DNA of 64,000 bases, taken from contig NC_133647.1 of assembly GCF_009905375.1 (NCBI RefSeq), positions 137,821,263 to 137,885,262 of the forward strand, read 5' to 3'. The notes under the pieces are model-generated. The model saw only the letters and a program-made list of their open reading frames with translations, was not told the DNA's origin and did no database searches. Shown here piece after piece: positions 47,484-59,631 of the stretch. The position numbers were made by a program, and so were the translations under genes. How positions within the stretch are numbered: position 1 is the first letter of the stretch; each line of letters starts with the position of its first letter. The stretch comes from Apium graveolens. Its lineage: Eukaryota > Streptophyta > Magnoliopsida > Apiales > Apiaceae.

Positions 47484-47495
47484 ATCTCCCCCAAC
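47484..47495 (-). other. E3 polypurine tract
   Basis: The minus strand reads TTGGGGGAGAT next to the LTR start, as in E1. Confidence 0.88.
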
Positions 47496-47687
47496 TTGTA
47501 AATTAGCATAATATACAAGTTTAACAGATATTTGATGATGTCAAAAAACATTAAGTACAAATGCATGAGAAATTGACTAGATAACTACAACTTACAGTCC
47601 TTAAAGCTTTACCAACTTTAACTTCTGATAACAGCTTCAGTCTTTATATATATCAGAATTTGAGCAGTTGTAGATCTTGACTTGGCT

Positions 47688-50600
47688 TCACTTTCTGATC
47701 TCTCTGATGTTAGGAGTTGTTCTGAGATAGTTCTTTAACAAACATCTTTCAGCATATCTGAGTTCATCAATCATCCTCCTTTTAGCATCTTTGAGTTCTG
47801 CAGAATCTTCACCAGTTTCGAAGATAGCAGCTCTGAGATCATTAATTTTAGCTTTCCTTATGTCCTGATCCAGTCTGATCAAATATGCCTTGTCAGACTC
47901 AAGATTGAATTCTATAGCCTTATAACCCAGAAATGTAGTTATAATCTTAGAAGAGTTAGGCTTCATCTCAACAATATCACCCTTGTGATCTCTGTACTTT
48001 GGAAGATATGTAGTGTTAGGCTTTACAGAATAAAGTCTTTTCTGTCTCTGAATTTGAGTCTTCAAATAATTTGCAGCACTTTCTGTTATTCTGTCATTCA
48101 CTTGAAGTAAGAATAAAACATGTTCCAGTTCTTCAAAATACTTCAGTGGAATAGCATTTTCCCTTATATGGTAAACCCTACCATCTGTCATGAAATATAA
48201 TAAGATGTGTTCTTTCAAGTAGGTATGATAAACCATCTGTACAGATTCTAGTTGATTCAATCTTTCAGGAGTTGCTCCAAAACCTGGTTCACTTAAGGAA
48301 GTTGGATCATTGGTTGTGTTCTGTACTCTTCTTTCATCAGCATTATCCAATCCAGATTTATCTCTAGCTTCCTTTCTAGTAACCACTCTTGCTTCAAAAC
48401 CACTTGCTGCAGTCTTCAAAGGTTGATTCTGTTTGGCTTTAGTGAAACCTGGTGGGAGTAACCTTAAGGATTTAACATGAGCAATTTCAGAGGTTTCCTT
48501 TGATTTATCTTCTGATATCAAGTCAACTTGAGCTATGTCAGAGGTTGCTTGCTTCATGGTTATATCAGAACTAACTATATCTTGACTCTGAATAACTTGA
48601 GCCATGTCAGAGGTTGTCTTAGAAATCTTTCTTGAAGTCAGAGTTAGATCAGCATCTTCAACAGAAATTTCTTCATCCATAGGAGGCACATAAACCTTTA
48701 TAGGTTCACCAACTTTTTCTTTGCCCTTGGACCTTGGATCTATCTGTAATTGTGATTTAGCCTTGGTTGTCTCAAGATTTGTCCTTTCTTTTATCACAAT
48801 GCCTTTGACCTTAGGAAGTTTCTTTTTACCAACAGAAGCTTCAGATTTAGAATTAACTTTTTCTGACTTAAGTCTAGCTTCTTTTTCCATTAGACTCTCA
48901 AAGTCCATTCCTGGATTTTCTTTCAGAAATAACTGTCTTGAAATTTCTTCATCAAGATCCAAAAGTTCATCAGAACTTATCCTTTTACTAGTATCAGAGG
49001 TTATTCTTCTCCCAGTATCAGAACTTGTTCTATGACTTGTACTTCCAGCTCTTCTTGATGAGAGACTTCTACCTTGACCATGACCTCCACCCATTCTAGA
49101 GTTTCCCTGGTCATCTTTTTCATCATCCTTCCCCTTCAGTGTCTTAACAGTTTTGCATTTGGACTTAATTTCTTTCTCCCCCTTTTTGGCATCAGCAGGT
49201 AAAAGAAGAGAGACTAGTAATTCCACTGAGGATTGGATTTCATCAAGTTGAGATTGCTGAAAAGCTTGATTTTTCAAAATTTCATCAATCTGAGATTGTT
49301 GCTTCTCCTGGGTTTTCTCAATGTAAGCAACTCTGTCAAAGGTAGGTTGGAAAAAACTTTTATTTTCAATTTTCTTAGTCATTTCTTGCTTGAGTAATTC
49401 TTAATGAATTTTATGCACCTCGGCATGAGTTGTTGAATGTAGACCTTGAAGATGTCTAGTACTCAATGCAGTAACTCGTAGCTGTGTCTTGATATCATCA
49501 TTAATTAGCATCTCATCAGCTTTTTCCAAGTGCTCAGCAAGAATTTTCTCAGTTGGAACAAAAGTGACTGTGTTCCACTCCTTAGTCCACTCATGTCCTC
49601 TAGGAGTTTCACTCCAAGGTACTGGTGCTTCCCCTATAACAAACTTCTTGACTATCTCACTTTTGTGAACAGTTTGTTGAGGTGCATGTCCTGATGGACC
49701 AGCTGTATTAGCATCTTCTTTTGTAGCAGCATCACCAGTATCATCAGCATTTGCAGCATCAGAACTTATAGAGTCAACATCCTCTGATAAAAGAACAGTA
49801 TGAGAGGCTATTGAGGCTTCAACATCATCCTATAAGTGCTGATTTGCTTCCAAGTTCTGATCAACAGCCATATTCTGATGCTCACCTATAATCTGATCAT
49901 CAATGTCTAGATGCAGAGAAGGTGTTGTAGACAATTTTGGAGTTTCATTAGCATCAGTAATTGGTGTTATTGATGGATTAATTGGAGCTGTTGGAGCTGT
50001 TGGAGCTTCTAAATAGAGAACCTCAGGCACAATTAGGTTGTGAATATCAATCTCAGCACTTGTGCCTGGGTCTGCAGTAGATACTGGTTCATTGATAGGA
50101 GACACAGGTAGTGTTGATACTTTATCTTGAGCAGTTTCCTGAGTTGGTGACAATGGAGGTGTAGATGCAGTGGCTTCAGCAAATTCTGGCTCTTTTGAGA
50201 TCAGAGACTCCTGATCTCCTTCCTTAGCTGCTGCTTCCTCATCCTCTAAAACTGACTCAGCCATGTACCTTTGTGCTCTCTGTTTCTTGTATCTCTTTGA
50301 AGGTGGAGATTCCTTGGGAGTTTCATCTAAATACATCCTTCTAAGCCTTTTGAGAAGCTTAGATCCCCCAATTCCAGTATCCTCCTGAGAAGAGACCTTC
50401 TCAACTTCTTTGACAACAGGTTCTGACCCAGGAACCTATTCCTCACTATCTGACTCATCTCTCAGAACATTCCTCCTTCTCTTCTGTGGTGTCTGATGTA
50501 AAGTCTTTGTCCTCTTGGGCTTTGAAGATGAAGGCCTCACAATATGTGCTGATGATGAAGGTTGAGATATCTATGAAGGTTTGATATATGTTCTGATAGA

Positions 50601-51505
50601 GGGTTGAGTAAGCTGAGATGTATATGTGGTATGTTCTGATGGTTGTTGTGGTGTCTAGGATGTGTTACTGGGTTGAATATCAGGATAAACAGATCTGTAG
50701 GTTTGAGGATCAGCATTTACCAGGATCTGTTTTACAGACTGAGGTATCTGTAAGGGTCTAACTACCTTTTTCTTAAGGTCAGCATTTACCAGATCATTAA
50801 AAGCCCGTTTTGCAAGTTTAAAGGGTGGAAATAAAGAACTGGCTAGTTGAGGGTCATCAGCACAACAAAAAGTATATATAAGCTGACAGAATCTAGCAAA
50901 GTATATGACATTCCTATCCTCTATCATCCTATGCCCTATAAAGCCTAGCACAACACTTGCAAATCAAAATGAGTTTGGTGAATAATAGCATACCCGATGT
51001 GTTGACTCATAATTGGAATGACATCAAAGTTGGAACACTTATTGGCGAATGCCTTAGTGATGCAGTCGAAGAAAAAGCTCCATTCCTTTCTGATATGTGC
51101 TCGTTTCAACTGTCCAAGCTTGGCCAAACTCTTCTCATACCCCAAATTGGCCATGAGCTGCTGGAGAACGGGTTCCTCTGGTGTTGAGAAAATGCAGCCT
51201 TCTGGTAAGTGTAGAGCTTTACGAACTGCTCCAGGAGTTACCACATGCTCAACATCATTTACTTCAAAAATAATGCTAGGAGTACCAGTAGCACCACCAT
51301 TATCAAAATGCCCAGTCCGCCAGAACGTCAGAACTTGTTGGCTGGAAATGACTTGAGGCTGGGTCAACGCATACCCAATCTCACTGTGTGCTAGAAGATC
51401 TTGCACAAAGTGCAAATCAGATAGAGCTTCAACATGGTTTAAGATTGCAGCATAGTTGTTGGGGACAAACTTGGCTCCATCTATAATCAAATCCTTAGGT
51501 GCCAT
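47688..51505 (-). pseudogene. E3 accessory protein gene, long form, broken
   Basis: Begins at ATG 51505 (MAPKDLIIDGAKFVPNNY). The first ~285 codons are an N-terminal module not present in E1 or E2. It includes LTFWRTGHFDNGGATGTPS, VNDVEHVVTPGAVRKALHLP and HIRKEWSFFFDCITKAF; the VRKALHLP pattern resembles the E4 accessory ORF (INRALHLP). A frame break near 50948 leads to a second stretch (MLGFIGHRMIEDRNVIYFARF). The shared part follows: acidic and low-complexity region (stops near 50650, 50457 and 49815), coiled coil (KTQEKQQSQIDEILKNQ), LLVSLLLPADAKKGEK, and the C-terminal domain (YHTYLKEHILLYFMTDGRVY). The final 564 codons (49382-47688) are open. The upstream break makes a full product impossible. 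No membrane segment is seen. Function unknown. Confidence 0.75.
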
Positions 51506-51653
51506 GAGAAAAATTGAGAAATAAGGTTGCCTGTAAGGTGTTTGATAAAATGTCTGTATAAAAAAAATATCAGGAGATGAGAGAGAATAGAAGTAAAGAA
51601 AGAGAGATAAAGTGTGAAAGTAAATAAAAGATTTTACAATCTTCTCTCTCTTT

Positions 51654-51662
51654 TACTTATAC
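51654..51662 (-). promoter_or_regulatory. TATA-like box upstream of E3 accessory ATG
   Basis: The minus strand reads GTATAAGTA, about 150 bases before the ATG at 51505, followed by a CT-rich leader (AAAAGAGAGAGAAG, then CTCTCTTTC and CTCTCTCATCTCC). It could start a transcript for the long accessory gene. Not found in E1 or E2, which lack this segment. Confidence 0.35.
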
Positions 51663-52282
51663 ACGGTAGAAAAAGTAACCGTTGGACACCTGTCAGACAT
51701 GCAACAGTAAAGGATAATTAATGGGCACGGGAATACAGTAATCATTACTTATCACATGCATTATTTCAAGGAAAAACTGTTCCACTTACCAAGTAATCCC
51801 ATTAATTAAGGTAGTTCAGTTTTAATTTAAAATTTAAAACTATTCCCATTTAATAAATTATTTTTACTGCGAGACCAATATTCTGTAAAAATATGACCAA
51901 TGATAAAATGACCATAAAGAAACCAAGTAGCAAATATTTACACGTCAGAATCAGAACTTGATTTGTATCAGAGTTAAAACGGTCATCAGAATATGGGTAA
52001 ATCAGGATTTATAAATGCATCAGAATATCAAACGACTCAGAGACAAAATCGTGCATAAATTTAAAATTTCATTAATATATTGAGCAAATACATTCCATGA
52101 AATTTAAATTACATCAGAAAAATACAAGATTGTCCTAAGCTACAAATCCTAACATCAACAACTTTTGTCCTAAGCTAAGAAGCCAGACAAAGCTGACGGT
52201 GAAGAGAAACAGGGAGCAGAAACTATTTGTTCTTCCTACTCTCAACAAAAAGAATAGCAAGACGAATGATTCGCTCCTGCTG

Positions 52283-52462
52283 TCAAAGACGACGGAGATG
52301 TAGTTCTCTTCGAACTGTCAATAGATCACGTTTAATAATCTCTGGAAATTGAATCCAGAGATTGTGAGGGATGTTGTTGATAGGATATGGAGTTGGAATT
52401 CCATTAAGAAAGACATGTACTGTCTCAGTACCATAACTGTAAAACCAGCCAAACACAGCCAT
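52283..52462 (-). CDS. Small ORF of E3, 59 codons
   Basis: Starts at ATG 52462 in good plant context (AAAATGGCT) and stops at TGA 52285-52283. The product begins MAVFGWFYSYGTETVHVFLN, has a Pro/Asn-rich middle (GIPTPYPINNIPHNLWIQFP) and a basic end (TVRRELHLRRL). A TATA-like box lies about 75 bases upstream, so the ORF would be the first in that transcript. I recognise no family. It is absent from E1, which is deleted from just after the aligned TATA. An overlapping 83-codon frame in another phase is rejected. Confidence 0.4.
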   Translation of the reverse strand: MAVFGWFYSYGTETVHVFLNGIPTPYPINNIPHNLWIQFPEIIKRDLLTVRRELHLRRL

Positions 52463-52534
52463 TTTTGGTAATAAGAATAAGATGAGAGTGAGTATGGGAG
52501 AAAATGATAGATGTGCTGGCTGGAATGAAGTGTT

Positions 52535-52544
52535 GGTTTAAATA
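52535..52544 (-). promoter_or_regulatory. TATA-like box upstream of the 59-codon ORF
   Basis: The minus strand reads TATTTAAACC; E1 has TATATAAACC in the same place. Upstream sequence (GTCTAGGGAGACGAGGTAGAA on the minus strand, slightly varied) is conserved between E1 and E3. Confidence 0.4.
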
Positions 52545-53878
52545 ACCAATGGAATGTCAAGAGACGCAAGGTAACTTTAATGATTATAGGTAGAAGTAAT
52601 TCTACCTCGTCTCCCTAGACTGATGAGAATAAAAACAGTCATTGGAAGTGAAAAACAGGATTTAATGCGCACAAGAAACAAGTAAAAATTACTGTGCATA
52701 GACGTGTACAACTAACCCTTATTGTATTGACTGTTAATATTTCACCCAAACATATTCTGATTTTTAGGAAGACTGTTTCAGATTTTAACCACAAATAAGT
52801 CAAGTAAAGAATCAGAATGTGATATCAGAACTTAGACTTATATCAGAACTTAACAGTCATCAGAACATGATTTCTTAAATCGAAAAGTGAATGCCTATTT
52901 CTGCAATGCTTCACACAAATTCTGATTTTATTTCTTCAGAACTTAATCATCAGAACTTCCACCATAACTTGTCCTCAGAATTTATGCAATCTGACACATA
53001 AACTGTTCATCTAAAACATCATTTATCACCACAGTAATTTTCACCATTCATATGGAGTGTATGTGTGTGCAGTATGCTAAATATCAGATAAGGATTAAAG
53101 TCTGATTCACTTCAGTACATCTTAGAAATAAGGCATAACTAAGAACTTTGCTCAAAATCTGTCATGATTCTGAAGTCTACTTTAGAATGAGTTCATGCAT
53201 GGTCCACCTCAACTGTTTTGTGCTCATTTTATGCATCTTTTGAAATTCCATTTTACAGTGACTTCTCAGTGTAAGTGAGTCATGACTGCTTATCAGAATT
53301 TATGCTATTATCAGAGTATTTCTCCAGTAATCATAGAGTGTGAAAAGTCACCAAGAAAAATATTTATTTTTGCTTTTCTGATGCATATTACTTAATACCA
53401 GCAATGCACTTGGATCGTCCCTTCCACAGTTTTTACTCTAGATCTCAAAGGAGTACCTGATTTTTATTTCCTTTTTTTATAAGTGAGGCTTATCAGCACT
53501 TAGTACATTCATCAGATTTACTAACATCAGAACTTACAGATGAGAAGCATTATTCTAGTTTTTGACTTAGTAATAAGATAGACAAAGTAAACTTAACTAA
53601 GCTCAATATCAGAATTTGCTTGTGTCAATAGATTTCCACATAAATAATTACTTCTAACATGGGATTTGTTAGTATATTAAAGACTACTAGGTCAGCATCT
53701 AGCATATCTATCCTCATTGGATTGAGTAATCACGGAAACATTCATGTCACTATCAGAGTTTAGAAATTCACATCAGACAACAATCAGTACTTAAGCAATT
53801 TTCGATTAAGCACAAAATACACAAAGATAGTAATATTTGTAAATACTGATCATAAAGTCTGATGCATCAGAACAAAAG
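52545..53878. other. E3 noncoding spacer between pol and accessory region
   Basis: Very similar to E1 3161-4488 throughout. No coding frame. Many TCAGAACTT / TCAGAATTT motifs. Confidence 0.6.
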
Positions 53879-55354
53879 CTAAGCAGATTTAGAAAAAGAA
53901 CCTGAAACCATTCCAAGTTCATTTACCAATCTTGTAAAAGTAGCTTCACACAGTGGTTTGGTGAAGATATCTGCTAGTTGTTGATCTATTGAAACAAAGT
54001 GCAATTCCACTATACCTTCATCCACATGTTCCCTTATGAAGTGGTACCTAATGCTGATGTGCTTTGTCAATGAGTGTTGAACTGGATTACCTATCATAGC
54101 AATAGCACTTTGATTATCACAGTAAATAGGGATTTTAAAATATGTTAACCCATAATCCAGTAACTGATTCTTCATCCAAAGAATCTGTGCACAACAGCTT
54201 CCTGCAGTAATGTACTTTGCTTCTGCAGTTGATGTGGAAATTGACTTTTGTTTCTTGCTAAACCAAGAAACCAATCCGCCTCCAAGAAATTGGCACCTTC
54301 CACTTGTGCTTTTCCTGTCAATTTTGCAACCTGCAAAATCTGCATCTGAGTAACCTATTAGTTTAAAGTATGATTCTCTGGGATACCATAATCCCAGATC
54401 AGCTGTTCCCTTAAGATACTTGAAAATTCTTTGCACAGCTGTTAAGTGAGGTTCTCTTGGATCTGCTTGAAATCTTGCACAAAGACATGTAGCATACATG
54501 ATATCAGGTCTACTAGCAGTTAGATAGAGTAGAGAGCCAATCATACCTCCGTAATCAGTAATATCTACTGATTTACCAGTATCCTTATCTAATTTTATTG
54601 TTGTGGCCATGGGAGTGGATGCACTTGAACAATCTTGCATTCCAAATTTCTTCAGCAAATTTCTGGTGTACTTGGTTTGACAAATAAAAGTGCCTTCTTC
54701 ATTCTGCTTGACTTGAAGGCCCAGAAAATAGCTAAGTTCCCCCATCATACTCATTTGATATCTTGACTGCATCGGTTTGGAAAACTTCTTGCAAAGTCTG
54801 TCATTTGTAGAACCAAAGATGATATCATCAACATAAATCTGAACCAAAAGTAAGTCCTTTCCATGGTTGAGGTAGAACAGTGTTTTGTCTATAGTTCCTC
54901 TGTTGAATCCACTTTCCAGAAGAAATTGAGCTAAAGTATCATACCATGCTTTTGGAGCTTGCTTAAGGCCATAAAGTGCTTTATCAAGCCTGTAGACATG
55001 ATTTGGATATTTGGGATCTACAAATCCTGGAGGTTGTTCAACATATACTTCCTCTTCCAATTCTCTATTGAGAAAAGCACTTTTCACATCCATTTGAAAG
55101 ACAATAAACTTTTTGTGAGCAGCATAAGCCAAAAATATCCTTATGGCTTCCAATCTAGCAACTGGTGTAAATGTTTCATCATAATCAATTCCCTCATGTT
55201 GAGAATATCCTTTTGCAACCAACCTTGCTTTATTCCTTGTAATTATGCCATCACTATCAGTTTTGTTTCTGAACACCCACTTTGTACCAACAACAGATCT
55301 GTTCTTTGGTCTTGGCACTAGGGTCCAGACTTTGTTTCTTTCAAATTCATTTAA
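53879..55354 (-). pseudogene. pol: E3 pol: reverse transcriptase and RNase H, open frame
   Basis: The frame is open for about 480 codons, the longest intact pol segment in the window. RT motifs: [46 protein letters not shown] and YVDD (54824-54835). RNase H motifs: [35 protein letters not shown] and [14 protein letters not shown]. The motif AEAEYIAA of E2 reads AEAKYITA here, a change next to the presumed catalytic Glu. It is cut off from the upstream pol by a TAG at 55355, where E1 has GAG. Called a pseudogene because pol needs one polyprotein. Confidence 0.85.
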
Positions 55355-57218
55355 CTATTCCTGCATTGCTTGCACCCAATCAGCATCTTGAAGAGCTTCT
55401 TCCACTTTCTTTGGTTCATTCTGAGAAAGAAAAGAATTATAAAGACATTTACTTGAAGTAGCTGTTCTAGTTCTGACACCTGCATCATGATTTCCAATAA
55501 TTAAGTCAGGTGTATGTGATTTAGTCCACTTCCTTGCAGATGGAAGGTTTTCTCTAGAACTGGATGCTCCCCCATTATCCATGCTATCTTCATAAATATT
55601 TTCTGATGCTCCCCCTGAAACTATGCTCTCTGAGTTGGATCCTTCAGAATTTAAGTTTTCAGAACTATCAGAACTTGGCTTATCAGAACTTGATAAATCA
55701 GAACTTGAAGAGCCAGTTGTGTGTTCTGATGCTTCTTGAGATGTGGTTGTATCTTCAGTATGCTCCCCCTGCACAGGTGCATCTTCCTTTGGCGTAGTCA
55801 CCACAGTTTCAATAACATCAGAGTTTAATCCATCAGAGTTTGCAGTATCAGGATTTAGACTGTCAGGATTTGCAGTATCAGAATTTAAGTCTTCATTTTC
55901 AAATCTTAGCTGATCATAATCATTGAAATATTCAAGTCCAGTAATCTTCTTATCATCAAAGGAGACATTGATAGATTCCATGATAACCCTTGTTCTTAAA
56001 TTGTAGACTCTGAAGGCTTTTGTGGAAAGTGGATATCCAACCAAAATTCCTTCATCAGCTTTCAAATCAAATTTGGATAGTTGTTCAGGGTGAGTCTTAA
56101 GAACAAAGCACTTGCATCCAAATACATGAAAATACTTTAGATTTGGCTTCTTTTTCTTCACCATCTCATATGGTGTCTTTCCTTGCTTGTTAATGAGTGT
56201 TGCATCCTGAGTAAAACAAGCAGTCTGCACAGCTTCAGCCCAAAAATAGGTTGGAAGCTTTGCTTCATTAAGCATAGTTCGTGCAGCTTCAATGAGAGTT
56301 CTATTCTTCCTTTCAACAACTCCATTTTGCTGTGGAGTTCCAGAAGCAGAAAATTCCTGCTTGATTCCATGATCTTTGCAGAACTCTTCCATTGTCAAAT
56401 TCAGTGCCATTATCACTTTTTTTTATTTTCACAGAATCTTTGACCAATTTATCCAGTTGCTTGACATGATCAATCAAGATAGATGCAGTTTCACTTTTTG
56501 TGTGCAAGAAATACACCCATGTGTATCTGGTGAACTCATCCACTATGACCATAGCATATTTCTTCTTTGCAATAGACATGACATTCACTGGACCAAATAG
56601 ATCAACATGTAATAGGTGATATGGCTCAAGAATTGATGATTCAGTCTTGCTCTTGAATGAAGATTTTCTTTGTTTAGCCTTCTGACAAGAATCACAAAGG
56701 CCATCAGGAGCAAATACTGACTTTGGCAGTCCTCTCACAAGATCTTTCTTGACTAGTTCATTTATATTGTTGAAATTTAAATGAGAGCGTTTCTTGTGCC
56801 AGTTCCAGCTTTCTTCAATTGATGCTCTACTCATCAGACAGATTACAGAACCATCAGTACTTGTTGAAAGCTTGGCTTCATAAATGTTACCATGCCTGTA
56901 TCCTTTCAGAACAACTTTGCCTTTAGATTTGCTTATAACTTCATAGTGTTCATCAAAGAAATCCACATGATAACCTCTGTCACAGATTTGACTAACACAG
57001 CAGATTGTGTTTAAGTCCTGAGACCAGAGCTACTTCCTTAATGATGACATTCCCAAGATTGATATTGCCATATCCCAATGTTTTTCCAATGTTCCATCTC
57101 CATAAGAAACACTTGGGCCAACCTTTTTCACAAAGTCTGATAGCAGGGCTTTATTTCCAGTCATATGTCCTGAACATCCACTGTCCAGAACTAGGATGTT
57201 TTTCCTGTTGCCCTGCAA
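55355..57218 (-). pseudogene. pol: E3 pol: protease, integrase and linker
   Basis: Protease LVLDSGCSGHMTGNK (DSG at 57177-57185) is intact, but a short deletion near 57002 shifts the frame. The next part carries NWHKKRSHLNF, CDSCQKAK and HVDLFGPVNVMSIAKKKY. A deletion near 56400 removes bases in the second catalytic motif (KKSDNGTEFDN). The frame from 56416 has PQQNGVVERKNRTLIEAARTMLN, with the Arg codon that is TGA in E1 and E2, then the integrase C-terminus and the Ser/Asp-rich linker. It ends at the TAG at 55355. Confidence 0.87.
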
Positions 57219-57233
57219 TCACAAAGACCACTA
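57216..57233 (-). other. E3 gag-pol junction with two in-frame stops
   Basis: Same TAG TGG TCT TTG TGA TTG CAG as in E1. TAG at 57233-57231 and TGA at 57221-57219. Confidence 0.6.
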
Positions 57234-59575
57234 ATGATAAGTTTTAAGGACCCAGACTTGCTTGGATCATGTGGCCTTATTAAGTTTGTTAACATTTACA
57301 GCGGATTTAGTATCACAGTTTATGTTAACATTTTTCTTATTAGCATTTATATTATCAGACTTTGTATCAGAACTTACACTAGAAGGAACAATGCTAACTT
57401 TCTTTAAAAAAGGTTTTATTTGATAATAGTCATAGTACAAACTATGATATTCCTTACAAGTATAAATGAAATGCCATATACTACCACAATGAAAATAAGG
57501 ATTTTGTGGCCTATATCTAACAGACTGACTCTTAACTCCTGACTTTAAGATAAGGAGTTTATGTTCTTATTCTTCCTACAAAAAGAAGCCAGATGGTTAG
57601 AACTTCCACAGTTATGACATGTTTTTCTAGGAGCATTAGGAACAGGCTTATAATCATTGCTTTTATTCACACCTTCCTTTCCATTCCTATTTTTCCTAGG
57701 TGACTTTACCTTGTTTATATTCTTTACATCTTTCTGCTTATGCTTAAGCTGCTTCTTTTTCATTAAGCCTATGTTAACTTCCGTTATCTTTTCCTGTTTT
57801 AGTTTATCAGAAGTTAATTCCTCTTTAACTTCTGATTTCTCAGTATCAAACTTTACAGCAACAAACTTAACAGGTTTTAACTTTGGCTTTTGTTTAACAA
57901 CTATAGGCTTAATTTCTACAGTTCCTTTATCATTCTTATCATCTCCATAACCTAAGCCCTCTTTCCAGTTTCCACTACTTAACAAATTCTGAGTTGTTCT
58001 GCCAGAGTTAGTCCAAGTCCTGATAATCTCTCTTTCCTTTTCTAACTCAGTTTTTAGAGATTCATTCATTTTAAGTATTTCATCCCTAACATAAAAAGCA
58101 TCATCTCTATCTTTCTGAGTTTGATGGAACATGACTAACTCTTTTTCTAAATAATCATTCCTCTTTTTACAAGCAAGATTTCCAGAAGTTAATCTTTCAC
58201 ATGTTAAAGTTTAATCTCTTTAACTAATAAACATGGTTTTAAAATATCTTCTCAACTCATTAATATCATCAGTATAAAAGGCATAAGTAGTTTGAGGTAC
58301 CTTTAACTCGGCAGGTTCAGGACTGCTATCAGCATTTGCCATATCAGCATTTGCCATCAAGGCATAGTTCAAGTTCTCCTCACTTTCAGAATCTGAAGTG
58401 TCTGTCCAGTTTTTCTTCTTTGTGACAAGAGCCTTTCCTTTGTCACTCTTCACTTTCTTGCAATCAGGAGATATGTGGCTTTTCTCACCACAGTTGTAGG
58501 ATTTGACATTTATGTAATCTCCTCTGTCAGACTTCCCTCCTTTGCCTTCAGATTTTCTGAAATTCTTCTTATCAGAACTTGCACCTTTCCTGGAAAACCT
58601 CTTTCCCTTCCTGAACTTCCTGTATGCAATCCTTGTGATTCCTTTCACCATAAGAGCACACAGCTTCATCATCTCTTCATCAGCATCCATCTCAGGCAAG
58701 CTTTCAGTTTCTGAGTCATCATCACCATCAGAACTTGATGACTCAGTATCAGACTTTGTGATGAGGGCTTTTCCCTTGCCTTTTCTTGAGGTAGCTGCCT
58801 TGGGGGATTCTTCTTCAGCCTTAAGAGCAACTGTCCTTGACTTTCCTCCTTTCCTCTTGCTTCTTTGTTCCATCTCAAGTTCATGAGTCTTGAGCATCCC
58901 ATAGATTTCATCAAGAGTCGTTTCATCAAGATTATAGTTGTCTCTTATAATTGTTGCCTTCAAATCCCAACTTTCAGGAAGAGCTAACAAGAATTTAAGG
59001 TTTGAATCTTCAATATCATACTCGTTATCAACTAGTGACAAATTATTCAAGAGTTTGACAAATCTGTCATATAAATCATTCAGTGACTCATTAGGCTTTG
59101 AGTCAAAGTGTTCATACTCTTGAATGAGTATTGTCTTCATGTTCTTCTTAATCGAATCAGTTCCCTGACACCTTGTCTCCAAGGCATCCCATATCTCCTT
59201 TGCAGTCTTACAGTTAATTACCCTGTTTGACATTACATTATCAATGGCACTATATAGCAAGTGTCGTACCTTAGCATCCTTAGCAATTTATGCGATATCT
59301 TCAGCAGTGTAATCACTCTTCTCCTTTGGTACAGACTTTGCTGCTTCACCTGCAACTACAACAGCGAGTTTTGTTGGCTTGTGAGGTCCTTCATGGATTC
59401 TGTCAAGATATTCTGGATCAGTAGCTTCCAGAAACATAGTCATCCTCACCTTCCATATGGGATATTCAGATGGCTTCAGTATGGGAACTCTAATAGCCTC
59501 ATATCGACTATGTATTTGAGTCTTTGGTGGTTCTTCAGTTTTGGTGGGCTTGGTTGGAGTTTCTGCTTCAGACAT
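57231..59575 (-). pseudogene. gag: E3 gag, broken
   Basis: Starts at ATG 59575 (MSEAETPTKPTKTEEPPKTQ), 43 bases after the PBS. Capsid motifs: YPIWKVRMTMFLEATDPEYL, IWDALETRCQGTDSIKKN, LYDRFVKLLNNLSLVDNEY. A TAA near 59288 replaces TCA of E1. Stops occur again near 58218-58209. The first zinc knuckle begins with Ser (SYNCGEKSHISPDC), the second is intact (CHNCGSSNHLASFC), and the third has Tyr for its first Cys. A small deletion near 57550 breaks the C-terminal part. Confidence 0.88.
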
Positions 59576-59617
59576 GATTGTTTTTGGATCTTAAACTGTT
59601 TGTGTGTTAACATATAG

Positions 59618-59629
59618 GCTCTGATACCA
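59618..59629 (-). other. E3 primer-binding site
   Basis: The minus strand reads TGGTATCAGAGC, two bases after the LTR. Exact initiator tRNA-Met complement. Confidence 0.93.
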
Positions 59630-59631
59630 CT

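Noticed and set aside
47688..51505. Calling the accessory gene an envelope gene
   Set aside because: I see no signal peptide, no membrane segment and no fusion-type region; the protein is acidic/basic low complexity with coiled coils.
52318..52569. 83-codon minus-strand frame overlapping the 59-codon ORF
   Set aside because: It starts upstream of or at the TATA-like box, has no good start context, and overlaps the better-placed ORF in another phase.
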